Source of the DNA: UBA9980 sp964436235
Lineage (GTDB): Bacteria; Muiribacteriota; UBA9980
Direction: 5' to 3'
Length of the DNA: 64,000 bases
NCBI GenBank assembly: GCA_964436235.1
Contig: CAYTCW010000006.1
Location: forward strand, 1-64,000
The position numbers were made by a program, and so were the translations under genes. A model generated the notes under the pieces. The model was not told where the DNA came from. It ran no database searches and saw only the letters and a program-made list of their open reading frames with translations. Below, in pieces: positions 33,853-42,978 of the stretch (position 1 is its first letter; every line of letters begins with the position of its first letter).

Positions 33853-34308
33853 TTAATAATTACCCTTTACCTCTTTCTGGAACTGTTTTTTCAAATCGCG
33901 TTCCTTTAAAGTTTCCTTTTTATCGAAGGCTTTTTTACCCCTGCAAAGCGCGATTTCAACCTTTAATTTACCGCGCCTGAAATAAGCCTTGAGAGGTATT
34001 ATCGAAAAACCGCGTTCGCTCGTTTTACCTATCAACCTCTGTATTTCTTTTTTATGCAGAAGAAGTTTACGCGTTCTTTTAGGCTCGTGATTAAATCTAT
34101 TGCCAAAAATATATTCTTCGATGTGTGAATTAATCATCATAACTTCGCCGTTGCGGGCAATACAATAACTATCGCCTATGCTCATTTTGCCGTCACGCAC
34201 GGATTTAATTTCGGTGCCCATCAAAACGACTCCGGCCTCGTAAGCCTCAATCACTTCATAGTTAAAATGGGCCTTTCTATTTGTAGTTACTATTTTTATT
34301 CCTTCCAT
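33853..34308 (-). CDS. smpB: SsrA-binding protein
   Basis: 151 residues, usual length. NRKAHFNYEVIEAYEAGVVLMGTEIKSVR and the C-terminal KKAFDKKETLKERD are the SmpB core and tail motifs. It delivers tmRNA to stalled ribosomes. I found no tmRNA gene within the window. The last codons of the preceding TPR gene overlap its start by 13 bases. Confidence 0.97.
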   Translation of the reverse strand: MEGIKIVTTNRKAHFNYEVIEAYEAGVVLMGTEIKSVRDGKMSIGDSYCIARNGEVMMINSHIEEYIFGNRFNHEPKRTRKLLLHKKEIQRLIGKTSERGFSIIPLKAYFRRGKLKVEIALCRGKKAFDKKETLKERDLKKQFQKEVKGNY

Positions 34309-35438
34309 CTTACCTCATCACCTATCATTATTCCGCCGTTCGTTTCATTTGAAATAAGCGCCTCGCAATAATCATTTTCTATTCTCGTAACAAGGAGCTC
34401 GCCCACTATGACAGGCCTTTCATAGCCTATCACTTTAGTGCTCCGCGGATCTTTTATCTCGGAGTTACTTTTCGAACGGTATACTAAAAGTCGTTTAGTT
34501 ATCGTATCGCCCATTTGAAGTCCGTCATTATAACCCGTATCTACAAAAACATTACGCCCGCGCCGTTTAAGAACTACGCTGTGAGAGTCGCGAGCGCTCC
34601 TGCTTTCTTTTTCACTGCATTCATTCATTAAAGACAGATATTTTTGTTCACCGCTCAATTTATAAAGGCGTGTATATAATTCGTTAGCCCCCGAGTATTC
34701 TTTATCGTTATGGTAAATTCTGGCTAATTTCTTTAAAGCAGTTTGATTGTCAGGATTTATAGCCAGAACTTTTTTAAAATAAGCGCGGGCCTTGCTTATA
34801 TTTTTCATATCATGAAAAACTTCTGCGATCTTTACTATATACAGTTCATTGTCAGGTTCCATATTTGAAGCGTTTTGAAGCAGTTTAACCGCCTCGTGCC
34901 ACTGACCGTCGGTAAGAAGTTTGAGCGCCTCTTTATAATTAAAACGGGCGCTTTGCTTATATCTGATTATTTCGGTTTCACTCATCGATACGCCGTTTTC
35001 GGCAAAGGCCTTTTCCGCGTCGGAGGCGTTTAACTTAATATGCGAAGCTACGCTCATGATCGATTCGGCCTGTTCATACATTTTTCGTTCGAGATAAATA
35101 TTAGATAAATAAAAATAAGCCATAAAATTATCAGGATTATCGACTATAGCCATTTTAAATAATTCGATAGCCGCGTCGAGATCCTTTTCTTCATAACGCT
35201 GATAAGCTTCGTTAAAATAACGGTCAGGGCTTATTCTTGAAATATCGTCACGCATAATTTTATCGGGATTTTTATCGACCTGCGCGAGGCAGACAACGGG
35301 CGCAAATAATAGCGCGAGCGCGGCCAAAAATATAGACGTTAATAACATCGATAAAACGGTCTTACCTTTCGATAAAAGAAAACACGCTCTGTTTTTAATT
35401 TTATTAACATCGAAGTTTATTATAAAGCTCATAATCAT
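34296..35438 (-). CDS. Exported TPR protein with a C-terminal FlgT-C-like domain
   Basis: 380 residues. A signal peptide/helix lies at about 28-52 behind a basic N-terminus. Residues 70-280 are TPR helices (RYFNEAYQRYEEKDLDAAIELF; LLQNASNMEPDN; RAYFKKVLAINPDN; KLARIYHNDKEYSGANELY). The C-terminal 85 residues (NVFVDTGYNDGLQMGDTI...DPRSTKVIGYERPVIVGELLVTRIEN) resemble the small beta domain at the end of FlgT and related envelope proteins; this match is weak. Two start codons (35438 and 35432) are possible. A GCCGATAA box lies upstream. Confidence 0.75.
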   Translation of the reverse strand: MIMSFIINFDVNKIKNRACFLLSKGKTVLSMLLTSIFLAALALLFAPVVCLAQVDKNPDKIMRDDISRISPDRYFNEAYQRYEEKDLDAAIELFKMAIVDNPDNFMAYFYLSNIYLERKMYEQAESIMSVASHIKLNASDAEKAFAENGVSMSETEIIRYKQSARFNYKEALKLLTDGQWHEAVKLLQNASNMEPDNELYIVKIAEVFHDMKNISKARAYFKKVLAINPDNQTALKKLARIYHNDKEYSGANELYTRLYKLSGEQKYLSLMNECSEKESRSARDSHSVVLKRRGRNVFVDTGYNDGLQMGDTITKRLLVYRSKSNSEIKDPRSTKVIGYERPVIVGELLVTRIENDYCEALISNETNGGIMIGDEVRWKE

Positions 35439-35471
35439 ATTACCCTGCCCATACCTGATACCTTATGTTTT

Positions 35472-35479
35472 TTATCGGC
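35472..35479 (-). promoter_or_regulatory. Possible sigma-28-type -10 box upstream of the TPR/smpB operon
   Basis: Minus strand GCCGATAA, identical to the consensus -10 of flagellar sigma-28. The expected TAAA-type -35 eleven bases further up is poor (TTAATTTA). Weak call. Confidence 0.25.
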
Positions 35480-35556
35480 TATTTTATGATTAAATTAATA
35501 CCCGGCGTTTATATACACAAATCTCGGTCATCCCGGCCTGTTTTACATAAAAAGCA

Positions 35557-35582
35557 GGAGCAGGCCGAATACCGCCTGCCCC
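35557..35582 (-). terminator. Rho-independent terminator of the LysM/M23 gene
   Basis: On the minus strand GGGGCAGGC pairs with GCCTGCTCC (one G-T) around an eight-base loop, followed by TGCTTTTTA. It begins about 40 bases after the gene. Confidence 0.7.
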
Positions 35583-35623
35583 GTAAGTTTAATTTTTTTT
35601 ATATTATCATTTAATAAAAAATT

Positions 35624-37144
35624 TTAAAAATATTTCATAGGATTAACGAACCGGCCGCCTTTTTGAACTGAAAAATGAATGTGCGGCCCGGTGGACAGAC
35701 CTGAAGAACCGACCTTAGCGATTTGATTTCCGCGGCTGACGCGTTCGCCTTTTTTAACGGTTAGTTTGGAACAATGCGCGTACAGAGTGTAAAGGTCGTT
35801 CGAATGTTTTATAATAACGGTCCGGCCGTAAAATGATTTCCAGCCGGAATACACTACCGTGCCGGCGCTGGCGGCTTTTATAGTCGAGCCGTAGCCTGCG
35901 CCTATATCGATTCCGTTATGAAATTTTTTAACGCGGTAAATAGGATGAACTCGCACGCCGTAACGGGAAGTTATTCTGCGGCTCGAAGAAGGCCATAGCA
36001 TGCGTTTAGACGACTCCGCAACACCGGCGGTCATATTTTCGACTTTAATTTTTATATCTTTATTTGAAGACTTTTCATCGTTCTTGTTATTCGAACTGCC
36101 TTTGACCGGTTTATCGGCAAGTACAAGTACCGTTTCATTTTCTTTATTTTGCTTTTCGGGAACTAAAAGCGTCGAGCCCTGGCTCAAAGCGGTGGAACTG
36201 AGATTATTAGCCGCCATAAGCTCTGAAACCGTAACGTTATATTCTTTAGCGATCGATATTACGCTGTCTTTGGCTTCTACTACGTGAAATTTATTAAAGT
36301 CTTTCGGGCCCGATTTTTCAGGAAGAAAAGAGCAGTCGAGTTCGAAAGGCTCAATCTCATTAGCGGATACTATATTTAAGTCTTCAAAACTCGAAAATCT
36401 TTTAAAAATATCTTTAGTGGGAAGTTTATCGGCGCTTTGATCGAGTTCGCTCATATCTAAAGAAGTTTCGGACTCGGTTATGGAAGGATTATCGAAATTA
36501 ACGTTTAATAGCGTGGTAAGTCCATATGCCATTTCGCCGTCAAAATTATAACTGCCGTTAAACTGGTTTTCTTCTTCATCGCCGGCGCGCTCTAAATGAA
36601 GGCTTGCGTAATTGGCGAAATCGACGCCGCGAAGATATGCCGGCACGTAAGTTTCGCTCTGAATTTTACCTACGTATAATTTATTGGCGGTTAAATTAGA
36701 AAAACTTTCAAATTTATCGTCGATTAATATCAGCGAAGAAAGATCGCTATCGGCGGTATTTTTTCCATCCGTCCCCTGAGCCGGCGAGGATGCAGTCAGA
36801 TCGCCGGCAATGCCCTGCGCGTAAATATTTGAATTTACGCTTAAATAATCGGGCGGGGCAGATAAAACCTTATCGGCTATTAAAATATTAGAATTTTGAA
36901 AACTGCCTTCAATATTGTCGACGCCGGAAATATTATGGCTGACTAAAAATTTATTTCTAAACTTGCGTTCGATCTTAAAGTGATCCGCCGGAAGAATAAA
37001 CATAGAGTTATCGAATTTTTTTTCAAGCAAGAGATTAATGGATTGAGTGGCGATAACCGGATTAATAAAAGAAGTGAACAATATATAAAAAACCGGTAAA
37101 ATTGCAATCGAAAAAAAGCATAAGGCTTTTCTGGATATTTGCAT
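35624..37144 (-). CDS. LysM and M23 peptidase (exported murein endopeptidase)
   Basis: 506 residues. An N-terminal membrane helix (about 9-33) is followed by 250 residues of low similarity, a LysM motif at about 285-335 (FHVVEAKDSVISIAKEYNVT...LLVPEK), an Asn/Lys-rich linker, and a LytM/M23 domain at about 390-506: RVHPIYRVKKFHNGIDIG (zinc His and Asp), LYAHCSKL, and GPHIHFSV. All metal ligands are intact, so it is likely an active endopeptidase. The consensus promoter lies 140 bases upstream, with a long structured leader. Confidence 0.92.
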   Translation of the reverse strand: MQISRKALCFFSIAILPVFYILFTSFINPVIATQSINLLLEKKFDNSMFILPADHFKIERKFRNKFLVSHNISGVDNIEGSFQNSNILIADKVLSAPPDYLSVNSNIYAQGIAGDLTASSPAQGTDGKNTADSDLSSLILIDDKFESFSNLTANKLYVGKIQSETYVPAYLRGVDFANYASLHLERAGDEEENQFNGSYNFDGEMAYGLTTLLNVNFDNPSITESETSLDMSELDQSADKLPTKDIFKRFSSFEDLNIVSANEIEPFELDCSFLPEKSGPKDFNKFHVVEAKDSVISIAKEYNVTVSELMAANNLSSTALSQGSTLLVPEKQNKENETVLVLADKPVKGSSNNKNDEKSSNKDIKIKVENMTAGVAESSKRMLWPSSSRRITSRYGVRVHPIYRVKKFHNGIDIGAGYGSTIKAASAGTVVYSGWKSFYGRTVIIKHSNDLYTLYAHCSKLTVKKGERVSRGNQIAKVGSSGLSTGPHIHFSVQKGGRFVNPMKYF

Positions 37145-37284
37145 TATTAAGATTCCCCCCGTTTAAAGTAAAGCTGACGATAAAAACTTGTTTTTATGGC
37201 ACTTTACTAATGTTTATAAGAGTTACGCCTTATATATTTATGCCGGCGTATTTCAAAAAGAATTTCTAAGATTTTATTTGGAAT

Positions 37285-37313
37285 ATTATACCATATCGGC
37301 ATGAATTTGTCAA
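37285..37313 (-). promoter_or_regulatory. Perfect-consensus promoter for the LysM/M23 gene
   Basis: Minus strand: TTGACA (37313-37308), 17-base spacer, TATAAT (37290-37285). Transcript start near 37278, giving a leader of about 134 bases. Confidence 0.85.
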
Positions 37314-37422
37314 GTTTTATCAAAATCTGCGGGTGTCAGGCAGGGCGGTATAAGGCAAAACACCGTTTTTAGTCAACATAAATTACTTTAAAAGGCTTTA
37401 TTTATCGCACCTAAAATAAACA

Positions 37423-37444
37423 GGGCCCGGCGTAAACCGGACCC
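37423..37444 (-). terminator. Terminator after rho
   Basis: On the minus strand GGGTCCGG, loop TTTACG, CCGGGCCC (one T-G pair), followed by TGTTTATTTT. Confidence 0.6.
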
Positions 37445-37480
37445 CGCTTATTTATTTATAAACGCCGTGTTATTATCATT

Positions 37481-39604
37481 TTAATTGGCATCGGCAACGT
37501 GCATGGATTCGAGAAAATCTTTATTGCGTTTAGTCTTCGACATTCTGTCGACCATAAGCTGCATAGCCTCCGCAGGCGAAAGAGGTTCGAGTATTTTTCT
37601 GAGAATCCACACTTTGTTGAGTGTATCTTTGTCTAAGAGAAGCTCTTCTTTGCGCGTTCCGGTGCGTTTGATATCCATACATGGGAAGAGACGTTTTTCG
37701 AATAACTTTCTATCGAGTATTAATTCCATATTACCGGTGCCCTTGAATTCTTCGAATATGATGTCATCAAGTTTGGAACCGGTTTCTACAAGCGCTGTAG
37801 CTAAAATAGTAAGCGAACCTCCGCCCTCGATATTACGGGCCGCGCCGAAGAATTTTTTGGGCTTGTAAAGGGCCGCCGGATTAACGCCGCCGGTAAGAGT
37901 TTGACCTGATGAAGGCAAATGCAGATTATAAGCGCGCGCTAACCTGGTGATACTATCTAAAAGGATTACGACGTGTTTATTATTTTCAACCATGCGTTTT
38001 GCTTTTTCGAGAGTGAGTTCGGAAACTCTGATATGATGTTCGAGAGGTTCATCGAATGTCGAGCTGATTACTTCCGCGTTTACCGAGCGCTGCATGTCGG
38101 TAACTTCTTCGGGACGCTCGTCTATTAAAAGTATCATGACTTCGACTTCCGGATGATTTTCGATAAGCGAATTAGCGATACTTTTTAATAAAGTCGTTTT
38201 TCCGGCTTTCGGCGGCGCGACTATAAGGCCGCGCTGGCCCTTGCCGACCGGCGAAATTAAATCGACGATACGAGTTGACAGGTCGCCGTAATCGACCTTT
38301 TTTTCGAGCGTAAATTTATCGGTAGGATAATAGGGTACGAGGGTATCGAAATATTTGCGGTTTTTAATTTTTTCAGGTTCTTCAAAATTAATAGCTTCGA
38401 TTCGAAGCAGTGCAGCGAATTTTTCGCCTTCTTTCGGCGCGCGTGTCTGGCCTATTATAACGTCGCCTGTGCGAAGATCGAATCTTCTTATCTGAGAAGG
38501 CGAAACGTAAACGTCTTTTTCGTTTATTGAATAAGTCGCCGTTCTTAAAAAACCGTAACCGTCTTCTAATATATCAAGAACGCCTTCTGCGGCATAACCT
38601 CCGGCGCGTTTGATCTGCTCGTGCATAATGCGCATAATAAGAGTATTGGTGCGCTTATGAAGCTGGGGGGTAATATTTAAATCTTGAGCTATTTGAAAAA
38701 GTTCGGCGACCGTTTTTTTATTTAAGTCCTGAATCGTAAAACCTCTTGCCATTTCAACGTACTGATGCTGTTGAAGCGCCGCGTTCTGAGCGTTTTGACC
38801 GGCGGCGGCTGCCGCTGAAGAAGCATTCTGGTTTTGATTATAATTTTGATTCTGATTCTGGTTGTAATTTTGATTCTGGCCCTGGTTCTGGTTCTGATTA
38901 TAGTTCTGGCCCTGACCCTGATTATAGTTTTGATTCTGATTATAGTTCGAGCCGGTGTTCGACTGCCTGTAATTAGAACTATTGTTATCGTTATATCTAT
39001 TTTGAGAGGAATTCGAACGGTAGTTATTCTGGGGCGTACGGCCGCCGTTGTTATAGTTCTGGTTATTTTGGCTGTTATTATTGCTATTGCCGGACGAATT
39101 TGAATTGCCGGAATTACCGCTGCCGCTGGAACCTCCGCCATGTGTTCGGCCGCTATGCCCGCCGTGAGTGCCGCCCTGGACCGGAGCCGTTGGCGGGGGC
39201 GCGGGAGCGCCTTGCAAAGTCTGCGCAGGAGATTGATTAACCGAAGGATTATCCGCAACCGTAACGATTTCGACCGCAGGGTCTTTTTTATCTTCGGACG
39301 GCGGCGGCGTTACGGACGCCTTATTAGACTGGCGGATCTCGCCGTTAACTGCCGGTTCCTTCTTTCGGGGCTCGCTTTTTTCAGAAGCGCTATCGGCGTG
39401 CTGCCTTACCGCCTTTGTCTTAGACTTCTCATCGCCTGAAATCTTTTCAGCATCCTTTTTTTCGACGGCCGCCTCTTTTTTTTCTGCCGTTTTAACGCTT
39501 GCTCTGCGTTTCACCGTTTTTTCAGCTTTAACTTCCGGTGCACCGTTTCCCGTAGGCGGCTCCTGAACTTCAATTTCAGGGTTGTCAACCTGGTTTGATA
39601 CCAT
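37481..39604 (-). CDS. rho: Transcription termination factor Rho with an Asn/Gln-rich prion-like N-terminal extension
   Basis: 707 residues from the ATG at 39602-39604, preceded by AGGAGG; a start 11 codons earlier would include that site. E. coli Rho has 419. Residues 1-140 are charged, Ala/Lys/Glu/Pro-rich; 145-285 are Gly/Ser/Asn/Gln/Tyr-rich, with tandem YNQNQ-type repeats at 219-260. The Rho N-terminal helical and OB domains follow (MARGFTIQDLNKKTVAELF; GVLDILEDGYGFLR), then the RecA-like motor with Walker A APPKAGKTTLL, LLIDERPEEVTDM, and the Q-loop/secondary RNA-site segment near PSSGQTLTGGVNPAAL. The motor is fully conserved. Rho of Clostridium botulinum carries a comparable region shown to form prions. 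Confidence 0.96.
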   Translation of the reverse strand: MVSNQVDNPEIEVQEPPTGNGAPEVKAEKTVKRRASVKTAEKKEAAVEKKDAEKISGDEKSKTKAVRQHADSASEKSEPRKKEPAVNGEIRQSNKASVTPPPSEDKKDPAVEIVTVADNPSVNQSPAQTLQGAPAPPPTAPVQGGTHGGHSGRTHGGGSSGSGNSGNSNSSGNSNNNSQNNQNYNNGGRTPQNNYRSNSSQNRYNDNNSSNYRQSNTGSNYNQNQNYNQGQGQNYNQNQNQGQNQNYNQNQNQNYNQNQNASSAAAAAGQNAQNAALQQHQYVEMARGFTIQDLNKKTVAELFQIAQDLNITPQLHKRTNTLIMRIMHEQIKRAGGYAAEGVLDILEDGYGFLRTATYSINEKDVYVSPSQIRRFDLRTGDVIIGQTRAPKEGEKFAALLRIEAINFEEPEKIKNRKYFDTLVPYYPTDKFTLEKKVDYGDLSTRIVDLISPVGKGQRGLIVAPPKAGKTTLLKSIANSLIENHPEVEVMILLIDERPEEVTDMQRSVNAEVISSTFDEPLEHHIRVSELTLEKAKRMVENNKHVVILLDSITRLARAYNLHLPSSGQTLTGGVNPAALYKPKKFFGAARNIEGGGSLTILATALVETGSKLDDIIFEEFKGTGNMELILDRKLFEKRLFPCMDIKRTGTRKEELLLDKDTLNKVWILRKILEPLSPAEAMQLMVDRMSKTKRNKDFLESMHVADAN
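38825..38950 (-). repeat. Imperfect tandem repeats encoding Tyr-Asn-Gln units in rho
   Basis: About 42 codons alternating AAY and CAR with TAY, encoding runs of NQNYNQ at residues 219-260 of Rho. Such repeats are prone to length change by slippage. Confidence 0.8.
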
Positions 39605-39781
39605 AATTCCTCCTGGTGTAGGTTTAATTTTGTTCATTGAAAATATAATATTGAAAAGGCTGATTTTTTCTTAAAATTAAGATATTGAAAGAAATGACCT
39701 GGCAACACTTAAATAAGCGCCTGATTCAATTATTGTATGGATTTTTAATTATTTTCGATATTCAGGCAGACTGCCTTAACT

Positions 39782-40141
39782 TTATTTAATAGTTTTACTA
39801 AACTGTTCATAAACTTTGCGGGCAATTCCAAAATCACTTCTCTGGACGGCGATCTTAGAATAATTTTCGTCAAGCATATCCTGATAAATATTTTCAGCAT
39901 TACCGCCGGAAATAATATTGGTTTTTTGAATGGTGCTGCGCATAGTTTTAAGCAGGTTGTGCACGAAAATGGACTCAAATTCCGCCGCGGTCTGTTTAAG
40001 CTGTTTAATTTTTTCTTCGCGCGATATTTTCTTGCCGCTCGCGGAAATACTTTCCAATTTTCTGGCGATTGCGGACGGATCGCTGTTTTCTCTGCCGCTA
40101 ATCGATGATGAACCAGCATTATTTAAAGCTGATATCGCCAT
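39782..40141 (-). CDS. flgJ: Flagellar rod-binding protein FlgJ, N-terminal-domain type
   Basis: 119 residues from ATG at 40139-40141, six bases after GAGG; the GTG four codons earlier is part of that site. KQLKQTAAEFESIFVHNLLKTMRSTI and GNAENIYQDMLDENYSKI are the rod-binding motif. The muramidase domain of enterobacterial FlgJ is absent, as in many other phyla, so a separate enzyme must open the wall (a lytic transglycosylase is encoded at 46517). No other flagellar gene is adjacent; flgF is 40 kb away. Confidence 0.88.
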   Translation of the reverse strand: MAISALNNAGSSSISGRENSDPSAIARKLESISASGKKISREEKIKQLKQTAAEFESIFVHNLLKTMRSTIQKTNIISGGNAENIYQDMLDENYSKIAVQRSDFGIARKVYEQFSKTIK

Positions 40142-40245
40142 ATTGTGCCTCACTGTAATAAGATTTCAGAAACGGCCGACGCCGCCGCTGATAAAAGATT
40201 AAAAATTAACATTTTATAAAATTAATTTTATAACCCCTATTACAT

Positions 40246-40272
40246 CTATCGGCTTTATTCAATTTTTTATTA
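40246..40272 (-). promoter_or_regulatory. Possible sigma-28 promoter upstream of flgJ
   Basis: Minus strand GCCGATAG (40253-40246), one base from the sigma-28 consensus, with TAATAAAA eleven bases upstream (40272-40265) as a poor -35. Flagellar context gives it some weight. Confidence 0.3.
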
Positions 40273-40317
40273 ACCGTTTACCGTATATTTATATAACGAT
40301 CGTAATTAATATGAAAA

Positions 40318-41169
40318 TTATATTAAATAATTTTTATATTTCTGATTTTGCGGTTCGAGAGCGACCGCTTTTTTTAAAAATTCAGCCGCTGCCGCTTCAT
40401 TATTTAAGGCCTTTTGAACGTTAGCCATAGCGTAAAAAACATCGGCGTCCGAATAGGCGAGGCCTAAACTGTAATGAAAATCTATTTTATCGGTGTCTAA
40501 TTCTATCGCACGCTTTAAATTAAGCTCGGCTTCTTTATAATTGGCATTATAAAAATAAGCCATTCCTATAAAATAATGCGCCTCGGCGTAGTTTGGCTTA
40601 ATTTTAGTAAGCGCCGAATATCTGGCGATAACTTCGCTGAATTCAGCTCCGGCCGCGGCTTTTTTACCCATTAAATAAAGCGCGAGGCCGTTATAATAAC
40701 GGGCCGCAACTGCCGTAGGATCGGCTACTAGCATTTTACGCATAAAACCAAGGGCCTGTTCGTATTCTTTTTTTTCAACGCATATTGCGCCAAGTTTTCC
40801 TAATATTTCGTAATGATGCGGATCGAGCTCAAAAGCAGTTTTAAATTCTTTTTCAGCCTCTTCTAAACGCATAGTTTGTAAATAAGCGCAGCCGAGATCG
40901 AAATGAGTGTTTTCAATATCAGGTTTTATATCGGCCGACTTGCGGTAGGCGTCTATAGCTTCGCTATATTTAGCCTTTTTCATATATATGTCGCCGAGTT
41001 TGTTATAAGCTTCAGCGAAATCCGGGTCGCATGCTACGGCTTTTTTAAAAAAATCTAAGGCTTTATCCGTATCGCCCTTCAACTCAAAGGTAAGACCGTA
41101 ATCAAAATGATCGTTAGCTTCCGCCCTTTGCTCAATAGATACTTTTGAAGCGCCGTAAAATTCGCCCAT
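40318..41169 (-). CDS. TPR protein, cytosolic
   Basis: 283 residues with no signal peptide. Six or more TPR pairs from residue 15 to the end: DHFDYGLTFELKGDTDKALDFFKKAVACDPDFAEAY, KLGDIYMKKAKYSEAIDAYRKSADIKPD, LDPHHYEILGKLGAICVEK and so on. Likely a scaffold; no partner can be named. A good GGAGG site and a TTGTTT-17-TATAAT promoter precede it, so it is a single-gene unit between flgJ and nnr. Confidence 0.88.
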   Translation of the reverse strand: MGEFYGASKVSIEQRAEANDHFDYGLTFELKGDTDKALDFFKKAVACDPDFAEAYNKLGDIYMKKAKYSEAIDAYRKSADIKPDIENTHFDLGCAYLQTMRLEEAEKEFKTAFELDPHHYEILGKLGAICVEKKEYEQALGFMRKMLVADPTAVAARYYNGLALYLMGKKAAAGAEFSEVIARYSALTKIKPNYAEAHYFIGMAYFYNANYKEAELNLKRAIELDTDKIDFHYSLGLAYSDADVFYAMANVQKALNNEAAAAEFLKKAVALEPQNQKYKNYLI

Positions 41170-41228
41170 ATTTCCCTCCGCTTTTCAAATTACTCGTTAA
41201 CGGCCTGATGCCCTTAAACGACTAACTA

Positions 41229-41257
41229 ATTATAACAGACAATAGATAAAAAAACAA
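41229..41257 (-). promoter_or_regulatory. Promoter for the TPR gene
   Basis: Minus strand: TTGTTT (41257-41252), 17-base spacer, TATAAT (41234-41229). Confidence 0.6.
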
Positions 41258-41336
41258 GAAATTTCAATAAAATACAATATAATAATTCTTAGGACCGGTA
41301 ACCAAACATAGTATTATAATATTCGGCATTTAATCG

Positions 41337-42914
41337 CTAATTATTACTTTTAGCTATAACTCGCATCGCCTCTGATAATTTTGAAATTAGATCATCGGTA
41401 GTCATGCTGTATTCAAATATCGTAGCTGCCGCAAGATCTCCAGCCTTACCGTGCACGTAAGCCGCGCTTATCGCCGCGGCGAAAGCTCCCATCGAGCCGC
41501 CGGCCATAAACCCCGCTATAATTCCTGAAAGCGCGTCTCCCATACCGCCTTTTGCCATGGCGGAATTTCCCGAAGTATTGATATAAGCGTTAGCGGCTTC
41601 GTCGCAAACGATCGTACGGTGGCCTTTTAACAGAATAACCGCACGGTAGGCTTTTGAAAAATCTTCGCATATCTTTAAGCGGTTCATAAGTATTTCTTCG
41701 ACGCTTGCGTCGATAACGCGGGCAAGCTCTTTTGGATGAGGCGTAACCAAAAGTTTTAAATCGCGGTTCATAAGTATTTTTGCCCTGTGTTTTTTCAAAG
41801 CCATCAGCCCGTCGGCATCGAGGCATACCGGCACTTTCAAACGGGCGAGAATTTCGGCGGTAAAATCGCAGGCGGCCTGGCTGTTAGACATTCCCATACC
41901 TATGGCCACGGCGTTGATACGGTTAGTTTCTATAAACTGGAGCGTCGATTCTATGTTATCTTCGCATGAATCTATTGCGCCTTCAACGCTGGATTTAAGC
42001 CCTATGGTAATAACGTCGGATAGTTCCGACTGCGCCTGGTTTAAAATAACATCGGGCACCATCATAAAAGAAAGCCCCGCGCCGCAACGCAAAAGCGCGC
42101 GCGCCGCTATTTTTGGGGCACCTGAATAAAGACGGGAGCCGCCGATGATAAGAGCGCGCCCGAAATCGCCTTTATGCGAATCCGGCGGACGGCGCAAAAG
42201 ATTTTTACTCACAAAATCTTCGGTGATCAAATTCAATTTAAACTCATCTGAAGAAAATAACTGTTTAGGAATACTGATGTCGGCGACAAATAATTTGCCA
42301 ATGCACTGAGAGCCGGGATCTAATATATGTCCGATCTTCGGCGTTTCAAAAGTTACCGTAGCCGAGGCTTTTATTGCTGCCCCCATTATAAGGCCGGTCG
42401 AACCGTCTATTCCCGAAGGTATATCGACGGCGAATTTAGGCGCCGCGACGCTGTTTAAACCATTTATAAGCGCAAGATAAAGCCCTTCTATTTTTTTAGA
42501 CAAGCCGGTGCCGAATATCGCATCGACGATCACGTCGGAAAAATTAGCCATATTCATAACTTCGTATATTGAAGATTCCGAATTGATCTCATAAACCACG
42601 ATATTCATCGCCGATAATATCTTCAAATTTTCGGCGGAGACGCCTTTATATTTATTTACGGGCATAGCCGCCACCACGCTGACCTGGCATCCAAGATTAA
42701 AAAGATGACGAGCTATAACGAAGCCGTCACCGCCGTTATTGCCGGGACCGCAGACTACTAATATATTTTTTTTATGAATATCCGGATACATTTCACACAT
42801 AGCCAGCACCGATTTAATACCGGCGTTTTCCATAAGTATCTGTTCGGATATGTGATAATCAGAAACAGCCTGAAGGTCTATTTTTCTCATCTGTTCAGCC
42901 GTCAATATTTTCAT
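41337..42914 (-). CDS. nnr: Bifunctional NAD(P)H-hydrate epimerase / dehydratase
   Basis: 525 residues, typical for the fused enzyme. Residues 1-215 are the epimerase (VVCGPGNNGGDGFVIARHL; FGTGL; VAVDIPSGIDGSTG-type segment) and 225-525 the ADP- or ATP-dependent dehydratase (GRALIIGGSRLYSGAPKIAARALLRCGAGL; LDADGLMAL; VTPHPKELARV; GNSAMAKGGMGDALSGIIAGFM). It repairs hydrated nicotinamide cofactors. Last gene of an operon with the lytic transglycosylase, FnIII protein and heptose kinase. Confidence 0.95.
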   Translation of the reverse strand: MKILTAEQMRKIDLQAVSDYHISEQILMENAGIKSVLAMCEMYPDIHKKNILVVCGPGNNGGDGFVIARHLFNLGCQVSVVAAMPVNKYKGVSAENLKILSAMNIVVYEINSESSIYEVMNMANFSDVIVDAIFGTGLSKKIEGLYLALINGLNSVAAPKFAVDIPSGIDGSTGLIMGAAIKASATVTFETPKIGHILDPGSQCIGKLFVADISIPKQLFSSDEFKLNLITEDFVSKNLLRRPPDSHKGDFGRALIIGGSRLYSGAPKIAARALLRCGAGLSFMMVPDVILNQAQSELSDVITIGLKSSVEGAIDSCEDNIESTLQFIETNRINAVAIGMGMSNSQAACDFTAEILARLKVPVCLDADGLMALKKHRAKILMNRDLKLLVTPHPKELARVIDASVEEILMNRLKICEDFSKAYRAVILLKGHRTIVCDEAANAYINTSGNSAMAKGGMGDALSGIIAGFMAGGSMGAFAAAISAAYVHGKAGDLAAATIFEYSMTTDDLISKLSEAMRVIAKSNN

Positions 42915-42978
42915 GAAAAGTCTCCTTTTAATAACTTGTCTTATAGAGCAAACCGCGAATTTTTATAAGGCCTGGCCG

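Larger units (their letters stand above)
37145..37480. other. 336-base intergenic region with promoter, structured leader and rho terminator
   Basis: No gene. It holds the consensus promoter for the M23 gene, a nested hairpin in its leader (37167-37208: AGTAAAG pairs with CTTTACT, ATAAAAAC with GTTTTTAT inside) and, near the other end, the terminator of rho. Confidence 0.75.

Noticed and set aside
33812..33853. Possible tmRNA near smpB
   Set aside because: Neither flank of smpB has room or a tag-peptide or tRNA-like end.
38825..38950. CRISPR-like or satellite repeat in rho
   Set aside because: The repeats keep the coding frame and encode Tyr-Asn-Gln units in an intact protein.
38722..39258. 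178-codon frame inside rho, rich in Ile, Thr and Arg
   Set aside because: It arises from the AAY/CAR repeats read in another frame of rho.
39745..40119. 124-codon frame overlapping flgJ
   Set aside because: Different frame from the rod-binding motif; no homology or ribosome site.
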